A stretch of 64,000 nt of DNA from NCBI GenBank assembly GCA_041846495.1, contig JBGZEX010000083.1, forward strand, positions 1 through 64,000, given 5' to 3'. A program made the translations under genes and the position numbers. Numbering within the stretch: position 1 is the stretch's first letter; the number at the start of each line of letters is the position of its first letter. Shown here in pieces: positions 9,776-18,433 of this stretch. This DNA comes from JBGZEX01 sp041846495 (GTDB lineage: Bacteria; Bacteroidota; Bacteroidia; Bacteroidales; Marinifilaceae). A model generated the notes under the pieces. It saw only the letters and a list, made by a program, of their open reading frames with translations, was not told the origin of the DNA and searched no databases.

Positions 9776-10519
9776 ATGCCTTATAAAAAACTTCCCAATA
9801 ACGATATGTCCCGGCTTGCTTCATTAAAAGCCGTAATGGAAAAAGTTTCCGAGAATCCGGGAAACTCCGTAATCGAGCCGGCTTTTTTCATCGAAATATC
9901 CAGATTCCATACGGCTTTCGACAATGCGATAAAAGTAGCCTCGTATACGAAACAAAAAGAAATAGAAAACCATACCCCTTACGAAAATCAAAAGAAAAAA
10001 ACCAAATTATACATTTCCCATTTTATCCAAGTATTGAATTTCGCTATCCTTCGAGGGGAATTAAAACCGAATGCCCGCACTTTCTACGGTATCGACCGAG
10101 AACAAACCACCGTACCCGCTTTAAACACCGACGAACATCTCCTCGATTGGGGACAGAAAATCATAGACGGAGAACATCGACGCACCGCATCGGGAGGAAA
10201 TCCGATTTATTGTCCTTCCATCGCATTGGTAAAGGTGAACTACAATTTATTCAAAGAAATTTCCTCCTTCCAAAAAGCATTGAAAGACAAGGCAAAACAT
10301 TATGAAAAAGAATTGGCCGACATTCGAAATGAAGCCAATACCCTTATCCGTGAAATCTGGGAACATATAGAGAAAAAATTTTCCCATATTAAAAATACGG
10401 AAAAAAAGATAGAGCTTTGTAAAGAATACGGTATCGTATATGCCTACCGCAAAGGAGAAAAAGAGAAAATCCGCCGTCGTCAGGAATTGGAAGCCATGAA
10501 CCTTAAACTGTCATTTTAG
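9776..10519 (+). CDS. hypothetical protein with charged helical C-terminus (247 aa)
   Basis: No family recognised. The protein has no signal peptide or membrane segment and looks cytoplasmic. The first half contains IEISRFHTAFDNAIKVASY and KKKTKLYISHFIQVLNFAI, which suggest helices. A hydrophilic middle is followed by a lysine- and glutamate-rich probable coiled coil (about residues 155-245: FQKALKDKAKHYEKELADI and after). It has its own candidate promoter and ends convergently, overlapping the last 9 bases of the luxR-type gene on the other strand. The well-formed frame and clean ATG support a real gene. Confidence 0.7.
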   Translation: MPYKKLPNNDMSRLASLKAVMEKVSENPGNSVIEPAFFIEISRFHTAFDNAIKVASYTKQKEIENHTPYENQKKKTKLYISHFIQVLNFAILRGELKPNARTFYGIDREQTTVPALNTDEHLLDWGQKIIDGEHRRTASGGNPIYCPSIALVKVNYNLFKEISSFQKALKDKAKHYEKELADIRNEANTLIREIWEHIEKKFSHIKNTEKKIELCKEYGIVYAYRKGEKEKIRRRQELEAMNLKLSF

Positions 10520-11113
10520 CTTCTCCTGCTCTATAAGCCCGTTCAACATGGCATAAATAGTCAATCCGGAAACCGATTTGATACCCGTTTTCTTACTGAT
10601 ATTCCTCCGGTGAGAAATCACCGTATGAACGGATATATTGTGCTCCTCGGCCACCTCCTTATTCGTTTTCCCGCTCACTAAAGACACTAATATTTCCCGC
10701 TCCCTCTCGGAAAGCCCGTCGATTTCATTATCCGGAATACTTTTCTTATCGGATACGGATTCGGTAATTTTGGATATAATGGTATTCTTGGAATCAAAGA
10801 TATTAATAAAGGTATGCACATGCTTCAATATCTCCGGATCCGGCAAGGAAAAGCTCTCGGCTATCACAGCCGTTTCTTCCGATAAGCCGAATGTCGAACG
10901 AATGGAATGTCTCGTATTCACATCCAGCATCATCGGATTTATAATCAGAATATCCGGAGAAAGCGTGCTTATTTTCATACGTAAAAGTTCCGGATCGGAT
11001 ACGGTATCGACAATCTCCACGTCTCCGATATTGGATATTACGGATTTCAATCCTTCGGCTACAATCGTCGAAGACTCCATCAGCAATATCCTGAATTTAT
11101 ACTTTTTACTCAT
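10511..11113 (-). CDS. LuxR-type response regulator with a degenerate receiver domain
   Basis: A 200-residue protein. Residues 1-120 follow a receiver fold, but the phosphoacceptor aspartate expected at the end of strand 3 is asparagine (N59 in DILIINPMM). The acidic pair of strand 1 is reduced to one glutamate (ME), and the conserved threonine of strand 4 is not evident (AVIAES). Residues 133-195 form a LuxR helix-turn-helix (LSEREREILVSLVSGKTNKE, then SVHTVISHRR). It is therefore probably a DNA-binding regulator that is not switched by aspartate phosphorylation. The start overlaps the end of the upstream RIC/hemerythrin gene by 8 bases, so the two are translationally coupled. Confidence 0.85.
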   Translation of the reverse strand: MSKKYKFRILLMESSTIVAEGLKSVISNIGDVEIVDTVSDPELLRMKISTLSPDILIINPMMLDVNTRHSIRSTFGLSEETAVIAESFSLPDPEILKHVHTFINIFDSKNTIISKITESVSDKKSIPDNEIDGLSEREREILVSLVSGKTNKEVAEEHNISVHTVISHRRNISKKTGIKSVSGLTIYAMLNGLIEQEKLK

Positions 11114-11786
11114 CGCGTTCTATTTTCAAAACCATAGGAATCAATATCTTCTCTTCTATCAGTCTGTGTTTATTCAAATCGTTATCGAATACGAACAAAT
11201 CCGATAAAATGGTCTTACGCACCTCGAAATCTCCTTTATCCTGTAAATATTTAATCAAAATATTTTTAAGATCATCGAGTTTATCCTCTATATTACTGTG
11301 ATTTTCTTTAAAAGTATTAATGGTGAATCCGGGTTTCCCTTTCGGGCTTATCCATAAATTCTGTACATAGGGAAATACCACTTCGTCCTCATAACTCAAA
11401 TGATTTTCAACCTCTTCCCTATAGTCTTCGAAAAAACGTTCCAAAGCTCCGGCATAGTGGGGTTCCAATCCGGATATGATTTTATCCAAATTTTTCCCTA
11501 TGGCGGGAAGACGTTTTCCCACATAATACTTATGAGAGTTCTTCAGATAAGAAAGCAAATCCTTAAGATCTACCGGTTCGAGTTTCCTTATATCGGGCAC
11601 ATAATTCTCGAACGAATACATATTGCATATCAAAACGAATAATTCGGAAGATATTCCGAATTCCGAACATACGTCTTCCGCCGTACGGTCACCGAAACCG
11701 AGTCGTATGCCGAAGCGTTCCAATACCAATAAAAGGTTGTGGTCCGCCAAGACAATATCTCCAAGTTTATTTTTTTTGTTGAACAT
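11106..11786 (-). CDS. hemerythrin-like iron-centre repair protein (RIC/YtfE/ScdA type)
   Basis: A 226-residue cytoplasmic protein counted from the ATG at 11786. The N-terminal ~55 residues (IVLADHNLLLVLERFGIRLG, then RTAEDVCSEFG) resemble the ScdA_N/DUF542 module but lack its usual paired cysteines. Residues about 80-225 form a hemerythrin four-helix bundle with di-iron ligand motifs SHKYY, HLSYEDEVVFP, KENHSNIE and NKHRLIEEKILIP. RIC proteins are implicated in repairing iron-sulfur clusters damaged by nitric oxide or oxidants. It follows hydG by 18 bases at the end of the suf run and overlaps the regulator gene, which supports that role here. Confidence 0.82.
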   Translation of the reverse strand: MFNKKNKLGDIVLADHNLLLVLERFGIRLGFGDRTAEDVCSEFGISSELFVLICNMYSFENYVPDIRKLEPVDLKDLLSYLKNSHKYYVGKRLPAIGKNLDKIISGLEPHYAGALERFFEDYREEVENHLSYEDEVVFPYVQNLWISPKGKPGFTINTFKENHSNIEDKLDDLKNILIKYLQDKGDFEVRKTILSDLFVFDNDLNKHRLIEEKILIPMVLKIERDE

Positions 11787-11804
11787 AAACCACAATATTA
11801 ATTA

Positions 11805-13304
11805 TTACATATATAAATCGCGTTCTCCCGATGCCACTCTCTTATAATAAGCCATAAATGTAGGAAATAATTTCTTATCATGAAAAAATTCGATATTTTC
11901 TATTTCCTTCAATTCCTTATCGATTATCCTTTCGCCCGCTATTTTAGTCTCGGGTGAAGCATAGTCGTTCAAATACTCGCGGAAAGTAAGCACCGCATTC
12001 AATTTGCAAAACTTCCCTTCCACGCCTTTTTCAAGGAGGGACATGATTTTATCTCCCGTACGTCCGCAACGGTATCCTGCCGTACAAAAAGAAGTGATAT
12101 GACCTGCCTCGGCCAATTCCCGCACGACCTCGTCCAAACTTCTCTGATCGCCCAATAAAAACTGCACCTTATCGGCATTTTCCTCCTGAGTCTTTTTCTC
12201 GGCATAAGCGCCTATGCCGATTTTCGACGAGGCATCCATCTGCGTACATCCCAATTTCACAACCCTGCGACGGATATCCGCATTTTCCCGCGCCGTCACG
12301 ATAAGCCCCGTATAGGGTACGGCAAGACGAAGTACGGTAACGATATGCATAAAAACGGCATCATCCACCATATAAGGGGAGTTTTTGCTCAAAAACGAAC
12401 CGGGAGCCGGCTGCATCCGCGGAAAGGATATGGTGTGAGGACCTATGCCGAACCGCTTCTCGAGGTCGTGAGCATGGGCCACCAATCCCATCACATCGAA
12501 CTTCCAATCGTATAATCCGAACAAAGCCCCTATGGCCACATCGTCTATCCCCGCCTCCATCGCCCGGTGCATCGCATACAACCGCCAACGGTAGTTGCCC
12601 TTAAGCGTATTTCCGGGATGCAACTCTCCGTATCTGCCGCGATGGTAAGTTTCCTGAAACACCTGATAAGTACCTATTCCCGCCCTCCATAATTTCTTCA
12701 ACTCCTCCACCGACATGGGAGCGGCATTCACATTCACCCTCCGAATATTATTGAACCCGTTACCCGAAGGCACAGGCCTTTTGCAGGCATATATCGCATT
12801 TATCATATCCGCCATATAAGCGGCATCCGAACGGGGATGTTCTCCGAAAACCACAATCAATCTTTTATGCCCCTCATCGATAACGGCTTCGGTTTCCCGC
12901 ATCACCGCTTCCTTATTCAGAATAATCCGTTTTTCCTCCTTATTATCTTCCCGAAAACCGCAATATACGCATTTGTTTACACATAAATTCGAACAATAAA
13001 GCGGAGCGAAAAATACGATTCGGTTATCGTATACCTTATGTTTGACCTCCAATGCAGCCTCCCGCATCTCATGAATAAGTTCCGGGTCCTTTACGTTCAA
13101 CAATGCGGCCGTTTCCTCCAACGACAGCAATTCGATTTCAAGCGATTTTTTTATAATATCCCGAATACGATTCTTATCCGGAATCCGGTTTCTTTCTATG
13201 GCTCCGAATATGGCGGTTTCATCGATAAAATCCTTACCGCCGGTCATATATTTATCTATTTCATTTTGTTTGATAACCTGTGTTATCCATTTCTTAGTGT
13301 CCAT
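11805..13304 (-). CDS. hydG: [FeFe]-hydrogenase maturase HydG
   Basis: Radical SAM tyrosine lyase that makes the CO and cyanide ligands of the hydrogenase H-cluster. Start chosen at the ATG at 13304 (499 aa), because earlier starts run into queG. The radical SAM cysteines are C108, C112 and C115 (CVNKCVYC). The BATS-like C-terminal barrel and the H290 of GIGPHTISFPR agree with HydG. The auxiliary-cluster motif normally reads CX2CX22C. Here C407 and C433 have the right spacing, but the middle position is glycine (G410) and a cysteine occurs three residues later (C413). ThiH is the nearest alternative, but it is shorter. No hydA, hydE or hydF is in the window. Confidence 0.9.
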   Translation of the reverse strand: MDTKKWITQVIKQNEIDKYMTGGKDFIDETAIFGAIERNRIPDKNRIRDIIKKSLEIELLSLEETAALLNVKDPELIHEMREAALEVKHKVYDNRIVFFAPLYCSNLCVNKCVYCGFREDNKEEKRIILNKEAVMRETEAVIDEGHKRLIVVFGEHPRSDAAYMADMINAIYACKRPVPSGNGFNNIRRVNVNAAPMSVEELKKLWRAGIGTYQVFQETYHRGRYGELHPGNTLKGNYRWRLYAMHRAMEAGIDDVAIGALFGLYDWKFDVMGLVAHAHDLEKRFGIGPHTISFPRMQPAPGSFLSKNSPYMVDDAVFMHIVTVLRLAVPYTGLIVTARENADIRRRVVKLGCTQMDASSKIGIGAYAEKKTQEENADKVQFLLGDQRSLDEVVRELAEAGHITSFCTAGYRCGRTGDKIMSLLEKGVEGKFCKLNAVLTFREYLNDYASPETKIAGERIIDKELKEIENIEFFHDKKLFPTFMAYYKRVASGERDLYM

Positions 13305-13347
13305 TATTTCCCTATAAAAAAGCCTGTTCCGAAGATACGGCTCCCGA

Positions 13348-14271
13348 TTAATTTGTTTTTCCGGCATCATGTCCGGGAATATTACGTTTCAACCGCTTTA
13401 ATCCCGTACGTTCCAAAGGAGTTCCCTTAAATAATTTTTTAAAACGGCCTCCCGTCATTTCCTTCCAATCTTCCGAACGAAGCGCCAATACATCTTCGTC
13501 GGGATAGAATTCAGGGGTCTTATGGGGCCGGGCTTTAGCATTCCACGGACATACCTCCTGACAAATATCGCATCCGAAAATACGATTTCCGGCCTTAAGT
13601 TTTATATCCTCCGGATATTCCCCCTTATTTTCTATGGTGTGATAAGCTATGCATCTCCGGGCATCGAGCCCTTCCGAAGTCAAGGCTCCCGTAGGACAAT
13701 GCTCTATGCATCTTCTACAGTTCCCGCAAAAATTCCCTTCGAACGGAAGAGCGTAGGCATTAGAGGCAACCCGGGAAATAATCACTCCTATAAGGCAAAA
13801 AGACCCCATTTCCTTATTGATTAAAAGAGTATTCCTGCCCCTCCATCCCAAACCCGCACGCCTTGCCCATTCATGCTCGAATACGGGAGCCGAATCCGTA
13901 AAGCAACGGCCTCCGCTCACTCCGTCGGCTTCCTCCATCCTATTCAAAAGCTCGGCAAGCCGGGCTTTAAGCACCCAATGATAATCTTTCCCCATAGCAT
14001 ACCTTGCAATCCTCGGTCCCTCGGTATCCTGCCCGGAATCGGTATAATAATTCGTAAGCGTAACGACTACCGAAACCGCTCCCTCGACCAACAATCGGGG
14101 ATCGGAACGTTTTTCGATATTCTGCTCCAAAAATGCCATATCCCCGTGTTTTCCCTCTTCCAACCATTTCCTCAATCGCTTTTCTTCCTCCGTCAAACAT
14201 ACCACAGGAGTTATGCCCACCGCATCGAAACCCAATTCGTAAGCCCAGGATTCCAAATCGTCGATACGCAT
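13348..14271 (-). CDS. queG: epoxyqueuosine reductase QueG
   Basis: Catalyses the last step of queuosine synthesis in tRNA, reducing epoxyqueuosine with a cobalamin cofactor and two [4Fe-4S] clusters. The 307-residue protein has the ferredoxin-type motifs CGNCRRCIEHCPTG (C182, C185, C188, C192) and CDICQEVCPWN (C234, C237, C241), plus an N-terminal cobalamin-binding domain with D126 in FTDSAP. It starts 5 bases after the DUF59 gene and is followed 43 bases later by hydG, so it is probably part of the suf transcript. queA, the preceding pathway step, is at 29900-31144. Confidence 0.94.
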   Translation of the reverse strand: MRIDDLESWAYELGFDAVGITPVVCLTEEEKRLRKWLEEGKHGDMAFLEQNIEKRSDPRLLVEGAVSVVVTLTNYYTDSGQDTEGPRIARYAMGKDYHWVLKARLAELLNRMEEADGVSGGRCFTDSAPVFEHEWARRAGLGWRGRNTLLINKEMGSFCLIGVIISRVASNAYALPFEGNFCGNCRRCIEHCPTGALTSEGLDARRCIAYHTIENKGEYPEDIKLKAGNRIFGCDICQEVCPWNAKARPHKTPEFYPDEDVLALRSEDWKEMTGGRFKKLFKGTPLERTGLKRLKRNIPGHDAGKTN

Positions 14272-14276
14272 CCGGT

Positions 14277-14594
14277 CTATATGTCAAAACCCAATTCCAA
14301 TCGAGCCACCTCGCTCATCCGTTCCGGTCCCCAAGGGGGATCGAAAACCAAATTCACGGTCACCTCATCGATACCGTCCAAGGACATAACGATATCGTGC
14401 ACATCCTGAACGATATTATCGGCAACCGGACATCCCGGAGCCGTCAGTGTCATATGTATGATCACCTCGGAAGGACGAGGGAATTCTATTCCGTATACCA
14501 ATCCCAATTCCCATATGTTCACCGGTATTTCCGGGTCGTAAATCATCGACAGTTTTTCGATGACCAACTCCTTCATTACAGTATTCTCTTCCAT
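14277..14594 (-). CDS. sufT: DUF59/MIP18 iron-sulfur assembly factor (SufT-like)
   Basis: A 105-residue protein consisting of one DUF59 domain: IYDPEIPVNIWELGLVYGI near residues 18-36, the reactive cysteine in LTAPGCPVAD at about residue 55, and FDPPWGPERMSEVAR near the C-terminus. These match the YitW/SufT family, which helps mature Fe-S proteins. It lies 4 bases after sufE and 5 bases before queG. The symbol is by family and context; the exact role in this organism is inferred. Confidence 0.85.
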   Translation of the reverse strand: MEENTVMKELVIEKLSMIYDPEIPVNIWELGLVYGIEFPRPSEVIIHMTLTAPGCPVADNIVQDVHDIVMSLDGIDEVTVNLVFDPPWGPERMSEVARLELGFDI

Positions 14595-14598
14595 CGCA

Positions 14599-15021
14599 TC
14601 ATTCCTTTTTTAACGAATAAGCCAGTCCGTAATACTTAATCTGCTTGAGCATTGCCAATAATCCGTTCGAACGCGTAGGCGAAAGATGGGTGGACAAACC
14701 TATGGTATCGATAAAACTTATATCGGACCGGGCTATATCTTCGGGTTTATGCCCCGAAAATACTCTGAGCATAAGGGCCACGAGGCCCTTGGTTATAATC
14801 GCATCGCTATCTCCCGAAAAATACAGAAGTCCGTCCCTGTAATCCGCATGGAACCATACCCGGGATTGGCATCCCCGGATCAGGTTGTCCTCGGTCTTAT
14901 GAGTTTCGTCCATAGGTGCCAGCTCTTTGCCGAGTTCTATAAGATAGGCATACTTATCCATCCAATCCTCGTAAATGGAAAATTCTTCTACGATTTCCCG
15001 TTCTATTTCTTCTATTTTCAT
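14599..15021 (-). CDS. sufE: SufE, sulfur acceptor for SufS
   Basis: A 140-residue cytoplasmic protein with the conserved NLIRGCQSRVW, whose C51 accepts persulfide from the cysteine desulfurase SufS and passes it to the SufBCD scaffold. The length is normal. The gene lies 3 bases after sufS, so the two are probably translationally coupled. Confidence 0.94.
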   Translation of the reverse strand: MKIEEIEREIVEEFSIYEDWMDKYAYLIELGKELAPMDETHKTEDNLIRGCQSRVWFHADYRDGLLYFSGDSDAIITKGLVALMLRVFSGHKPEDIARSDISFIDTIGLSTHLSPTRSNGLLAMLKQIKYYGLAYSLKKE

Positions 15022-15024
15022 GAT

Positions 15025-16248
15025 TCAACTTATATCGAACATTCTGCCGATTTTCATCAATCCCCGGCAGAATACGTCTATTTCCTCTTTCGTATTATAC
15101 ATGGCCAACGATGCCCTTGTCACCGAAGTCAGTCCGAAATGCCTCAACAGGGGTTCCGCACAAAGATGTCCCGTACGGACGGCTATCCCCATTTTATCCA
15201 ACAATGTTCCCAAATCGTATGCATGGATTTCTCCCATAGTGAAACTGAATACGGAAGAATGTCTCCCTGCCGGACCGTACCGTCTTACGCCGGGAATCTT
15301 GAGAAGAGTTTCCTCCATATAATCCGAGAGTTCCGCTTCGTAAGCGGCAATTTCCCGTATACCTGCGGAACGTATGTAATTCACGGCTTCTCCCAAACCT
15401 ACGATCCCTATGAAATCGGGAGTTCCGGCTTCGAACTTAAAGGGCAAATCATTGTAAAGCGTACGCTCGAAACGCACCTCTTCTATCATCTCTCCTCCGC
15501 CTTGCCACGGCGGCATTGCCTCCAGTATTTCTTCTTTTCCGTACAAAACCCCTACTCCCGTAGGGCCGTACAATTTATGTCCCGAAAAAGCCAAAAAATC
15601 GCAATCCAATTTTCGAACATCCATTTCCATATGCTGTACGGCCTGAGCCGCATCCACAAAAACCAAGGCGCCTGCGGCATGCGCCTTAGCTGCAATCTCT
15701 TCCACCGGATTTACCGTCCCCAACACATTGGACACATAGGCTAAAGCCACCAATTTCACTCCGGACGAAAGATATTCGTCCAACAAATCCATCCGCAACA
15801 TCCCGTTTTCGTCTACGGGCAAAACCTTCAAAACGGCATTTTTGCGCTCGCATAAAAGTTGCCAGGGCACGATATTGGAATGATGCTCCATCTCCGTTAT
15901 CAAAATTCCGTCTCCCGCCGAAATGAATTTCTCTCCGTAAGCATAACTCACAAGGTTGACGGCTTCGGTAGTTCCCCGCGTAAATACGATTTCCCGAACG
16001 GAAGAAGCTCCTATGAAATCGGCTATGTCGGCCCTTGCCTTTTCGTTGGCATCCGTGCAATAATTGCTCAAAAAATGCACGCCCCGGTGGACATTGGAAT
16101 TATACCTCAAATAATATTCCTTCATTTTTTCCACCACACACGAAGGCCGCTGGGCGGTAGCGGCATTATCCAAATACACCAAAGGCTTGCCGTACACCTT
16201 TTCTCCGAGTATGGGAAAATCCTGTCTTATCCTGTCTATATCGAACAT
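15025..16248 (-). CDS. sufS: cysteine desulfurase SufS
   Basis: A 407-residue class V aminotransferase-fold enzyme that takes sulfur from cysteine for cluster assembly. The pyridoxal phosphate lysine is K225 in FSGHKLYGPTGVG, and the cofactor-binding EHHSNIVPW and VDAAQAVQH motifs are present. The catalytic cysteine is C363 in RTGHLCAEPLL. It is a group II enzyme, as expected for partnership with SufE, whose gene is next, and it follows sufD by 12 bases. Confidence 0.95.
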   Translation of the reverse strand: MFDIDRIRQDFPILGEKVYGKPLVYLDNAATAQRPSCVVEKMKEYYLRYNSNVHRGVHFLSNYCTDANEKARADIADFIGASSVREIVFTRGTTEAVNLVSYAYGEKFISAGDGILITEMEHHSNIVPWQLLCERKNAVLKVLPVDENGMLRMDLLDEYLSSGVKLVALAYVSNVLGTVNPVEEIAAKAHAAGALVFVDAAQAVQHMEMDVRKLDCDFLAFSGHKLYGPTGVGVLYGKEEILEAMPPWQGGGEMIEEVRFERTLYNDLPFKFEAGTPDFIGIVGLGEAVNYIRSAGIREIAAYEAELSDYMEETLLKIPGVRRYGPAGRHSSVFSFTMGEIHAYDLGTLLDKMGIAVRTGHLCAEPLLRHFGLTSVTRASLAMYNTKEEIDVFCRGLMKIGRMFDIS

Positions 16249-16260
16249 AACTAAATGCGG

Positions 16261-17619
16261 TTATACCCTGTTCTCGCATCCCAATACGCAATTCGCACAT
16301 TTGGAAATCTCTCCCCTCAACCGGCGTTCCACAAGAACTCCCACCTCTTCCCTCAAAGCCGGGATATTCACTTTTCGTACGATATCGTTTACAAACCCGA
16401 ACATCATCATTGTTTTAGCCTCATCCGCATCTATACCGCGGCTTTTAAGATAAAACACGGCTTCCTCGTCGATTTGCCCTACGGTAGCTCCGTGACTGCA
16501 TTTGACATCGTCCGCATCTATGATCAATTGGGGTTTGGAATTGATACGGGCCGTATCCGTCAACAGCAAATTATCATTGGCCTGATAAGCCTCCGTATGC
16601 TGAGCATTGGGATATACCTTTATGGAACCCGAAAAATTCCCCAAAGCGTGGTCGTCCAATATGCCTTTATAATGCTCTTCGCTCGTACACCGAGGCGCCA
16701 TATGCTCCACCGACGTAAAATTATCCACCTTTTGATTCTTATCCATCAAATAAGCGCCGTACAACCCGGCATAAGCGCCTTCTCCCGTCAAGCGCACGTA
16801 AATATTGTTCCGGACAAGTCCCCCGTACAGGGTTATCATATTGGAGTTGAATACCGAACCGGCAGCTTGCTCCACGAATACGGAATTCACCTGGGAAGCT
16901 TCGCTATGCTGATTCTCCACCTGATAAAAATTCAATTCGGCCCCCTTTTCCGTCACGATCTCCGTGAGGGTATCCACCCAATAATTGAAATTCGTCACCG
17001 TATGGTCACATACCAAAACGGAAGCTGCAGCCTGTTCTCCTACGACGACGAGATTGCGCTGAAAAGCCATGAGATCGGCATCGGAATACAAAAGATTGAT
17101 GATTTGTAAAGGACGGTCCAATATCGTACGGGGAGGAATGTAAACGAATACCCCATCCTTAGCCAGCATCGTATTCAAATCCGCAAAGCCGTCTCCCGAA
17201 GCAACCGCCAAGCGATCGTAATGTCTTTCCAAAAGCTCCGGATAAAGGGTTTGCGCCTCGCCAAGGCTGCATACGACCACCCCTTCCGGTAAATCATTGG
17301 AATTGTTCCTGTCGTAATAGCCGTTTACCGTAAACACCAAATGTACCGACAAATCCGATATGTTACAACGAAAAAGCCGATTGACGTCGATATCGCCGGT
17401 GGAATAATTCAATACCACCCGATAATCCCTGTCCAATACCGGTAGAAAGTCGGTATATATATAAGCTTCCGTCTTATGCGGAATTCCCCGCTTGAGGAAA
17501 CGCTCCGAGGCGGCACAACGGGAACGGTCGACCGTTTCGTTGCGACCGGGGTCGAGCAACTGCTTCCCCGCTTCGAACAAAGCGGAAAAATCGTTATTGA
17601 TCTTTTCTAATCTCTCCAT
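16261..17619 (-). CDS. sufD: Fe-S scaffold subunit SufD
   Basis: A 452-residue member of the SufB/SufD beta-helix family that pairs with SufB on the SufC ATPase. The C-terminal family signature is visible (KCSHGATVGQIDEEAVFYLKSRG region, about residues 370-400). The N-terminal third is divergent, as is usual for SufD. It lies between sufC and sufS with 12-14-base spacers. Confidence 0.93.
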   Translation of the reverse strand: MERLEKINNDFSALFEAGKQLLDPGRNETVDRSRCAASERFLKRGIPHKTEAYIYTDFLPVLDRDYRVVLNYSTGDIDVNRLFRCNISDLSVHLVFTVNGYYDRNNSNDLPEGVVVCSLGEAQTLYPELLERHYDRLAVASGDGFADLNTMLAKDGVFVYIPPRTILDRPLQIINLLYSDADLMAFQRNLVVVGEQAAASVLVCDHTVTNFNYWVDTLTEIVTEKGAELNFYQVENQHSEASQVNSVFVEQAAGSVFNSNMITLYGGLVRNNIYVRLTGEGAYAGLYGAYLMDKNQKVDNFTSVEHMAPRCTSEEHYKGILDDHALGNFSGSIKVYPNAQHTEAYQANDNLLLTDTARINSKPQLIIDADDVKCSHGATVGQIDEEAVFYLKSRGIDADEAKTMMMFGFVNDIVRKVNIPALREEVGVLVERRLRGEISKCANCVLGCENRV

Positions 17620-17633
17620 AAGCTTTATCCGTA

Positions 17634-18386
17634 CTATTTGCCGAGTTCTTCCTTAATCCAATCGTATCCTCTTTCTTCCAATTCGCGTACCAACTCCTTG
17701 CCTGCGGTTTTTACGATTCTCCCGTCATAAAGCACATGCACCACATCGGGTACGATATAATCCAAAATACGTTGGTAATGCGTTATCACGATTACCGATT
17801 TCTCCGGATTCCGCAATTTGTTCACGCCGTTCGATACGATGCGCAAAGCGTCTATATCCAAGCCCGAATCGGTTTCGTCCAATATGGCAAGCTTGGGGTC
17901 CAGTACGGCCATTTGGAATATTTCGTTCTTTTTCTTTTCTCCTCCCGAAAATCCTTCGTTCAAGGAACGGTTCAAAAGTTTATTGTCCATGCCCAACAAT
18001 TCCATTTTCTCCCGTATCATTTTAAGAAATTCTCCGGCAGGATAAGGGGGAAGGCCCGCATACTTTCTCTTTTCGTTTACAGCCGTCTTCAAAAAATTAA
18101 CGGTACTCACCCCCGGGATTTCCACAGGATACTGAAAACTCAGGAAGAGACCGGCTCGGGCACGTTCCTCCGGCTTAAGAGCCAATAGATCCTTACCCTC
18201 GAAAAAGATTTCTCCTTCGGTGACTTCGTAATTCTCTCTACCGGTAAGTACTGCGGAAAGCGTACTTTTCCCCGCTCCGTTCGGTCCCATTATCGCATGT
18301 ACTTCTCCGGGATTAATCCGCAGATTCACCCCTTTTAATATTTCTTTACCGTCGATAACGGCATGTAAGTTTTTTATATCAAGCAT
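17634..18386 (-). CDS. sufC: Fe-S assembly ATPase SufC
   Basis: A 250-residue soluble ABC-type ATPase: Walker A GPNGAGKS at 34-41, signature [10 protein letters not shown], Walker [13 protein letters not shown]. The DETDSGLD form is diagnostic of SufC compared with transporter ATPases. It powers cluster assembly on SufB-SufD. It is preceded by sufB with a 47-base gap. Confidence 0.95.
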   Translation of the reverse strand: MLDIKNLHAVIDGKEILKGVNLRINPGEVHAIMGPNGAGKSTLSAVLTGRENYEVTEGEIFFEGKDLLALKPEERARAGLFLSFQYPVEIPGVSTVNFLKTAVNEKRKYAGLPPYPAGEFLKMIREKMELLGMDNKLLNRSLNEGFSGGEKKKNEIFQMAVLDPKLAILDETDSGLDIDALRIVSNGVNKLRNPEKSVIVITHYQRILDYIVPDVVHVLYDGRIVKTAGKELVRELEERGYDWIKEELGK

Positions 18387-18433
18387 ATTCTTATTTTATT
18401 ATTATTCGATTCGCTCCGTTTTTACGGAAAATT

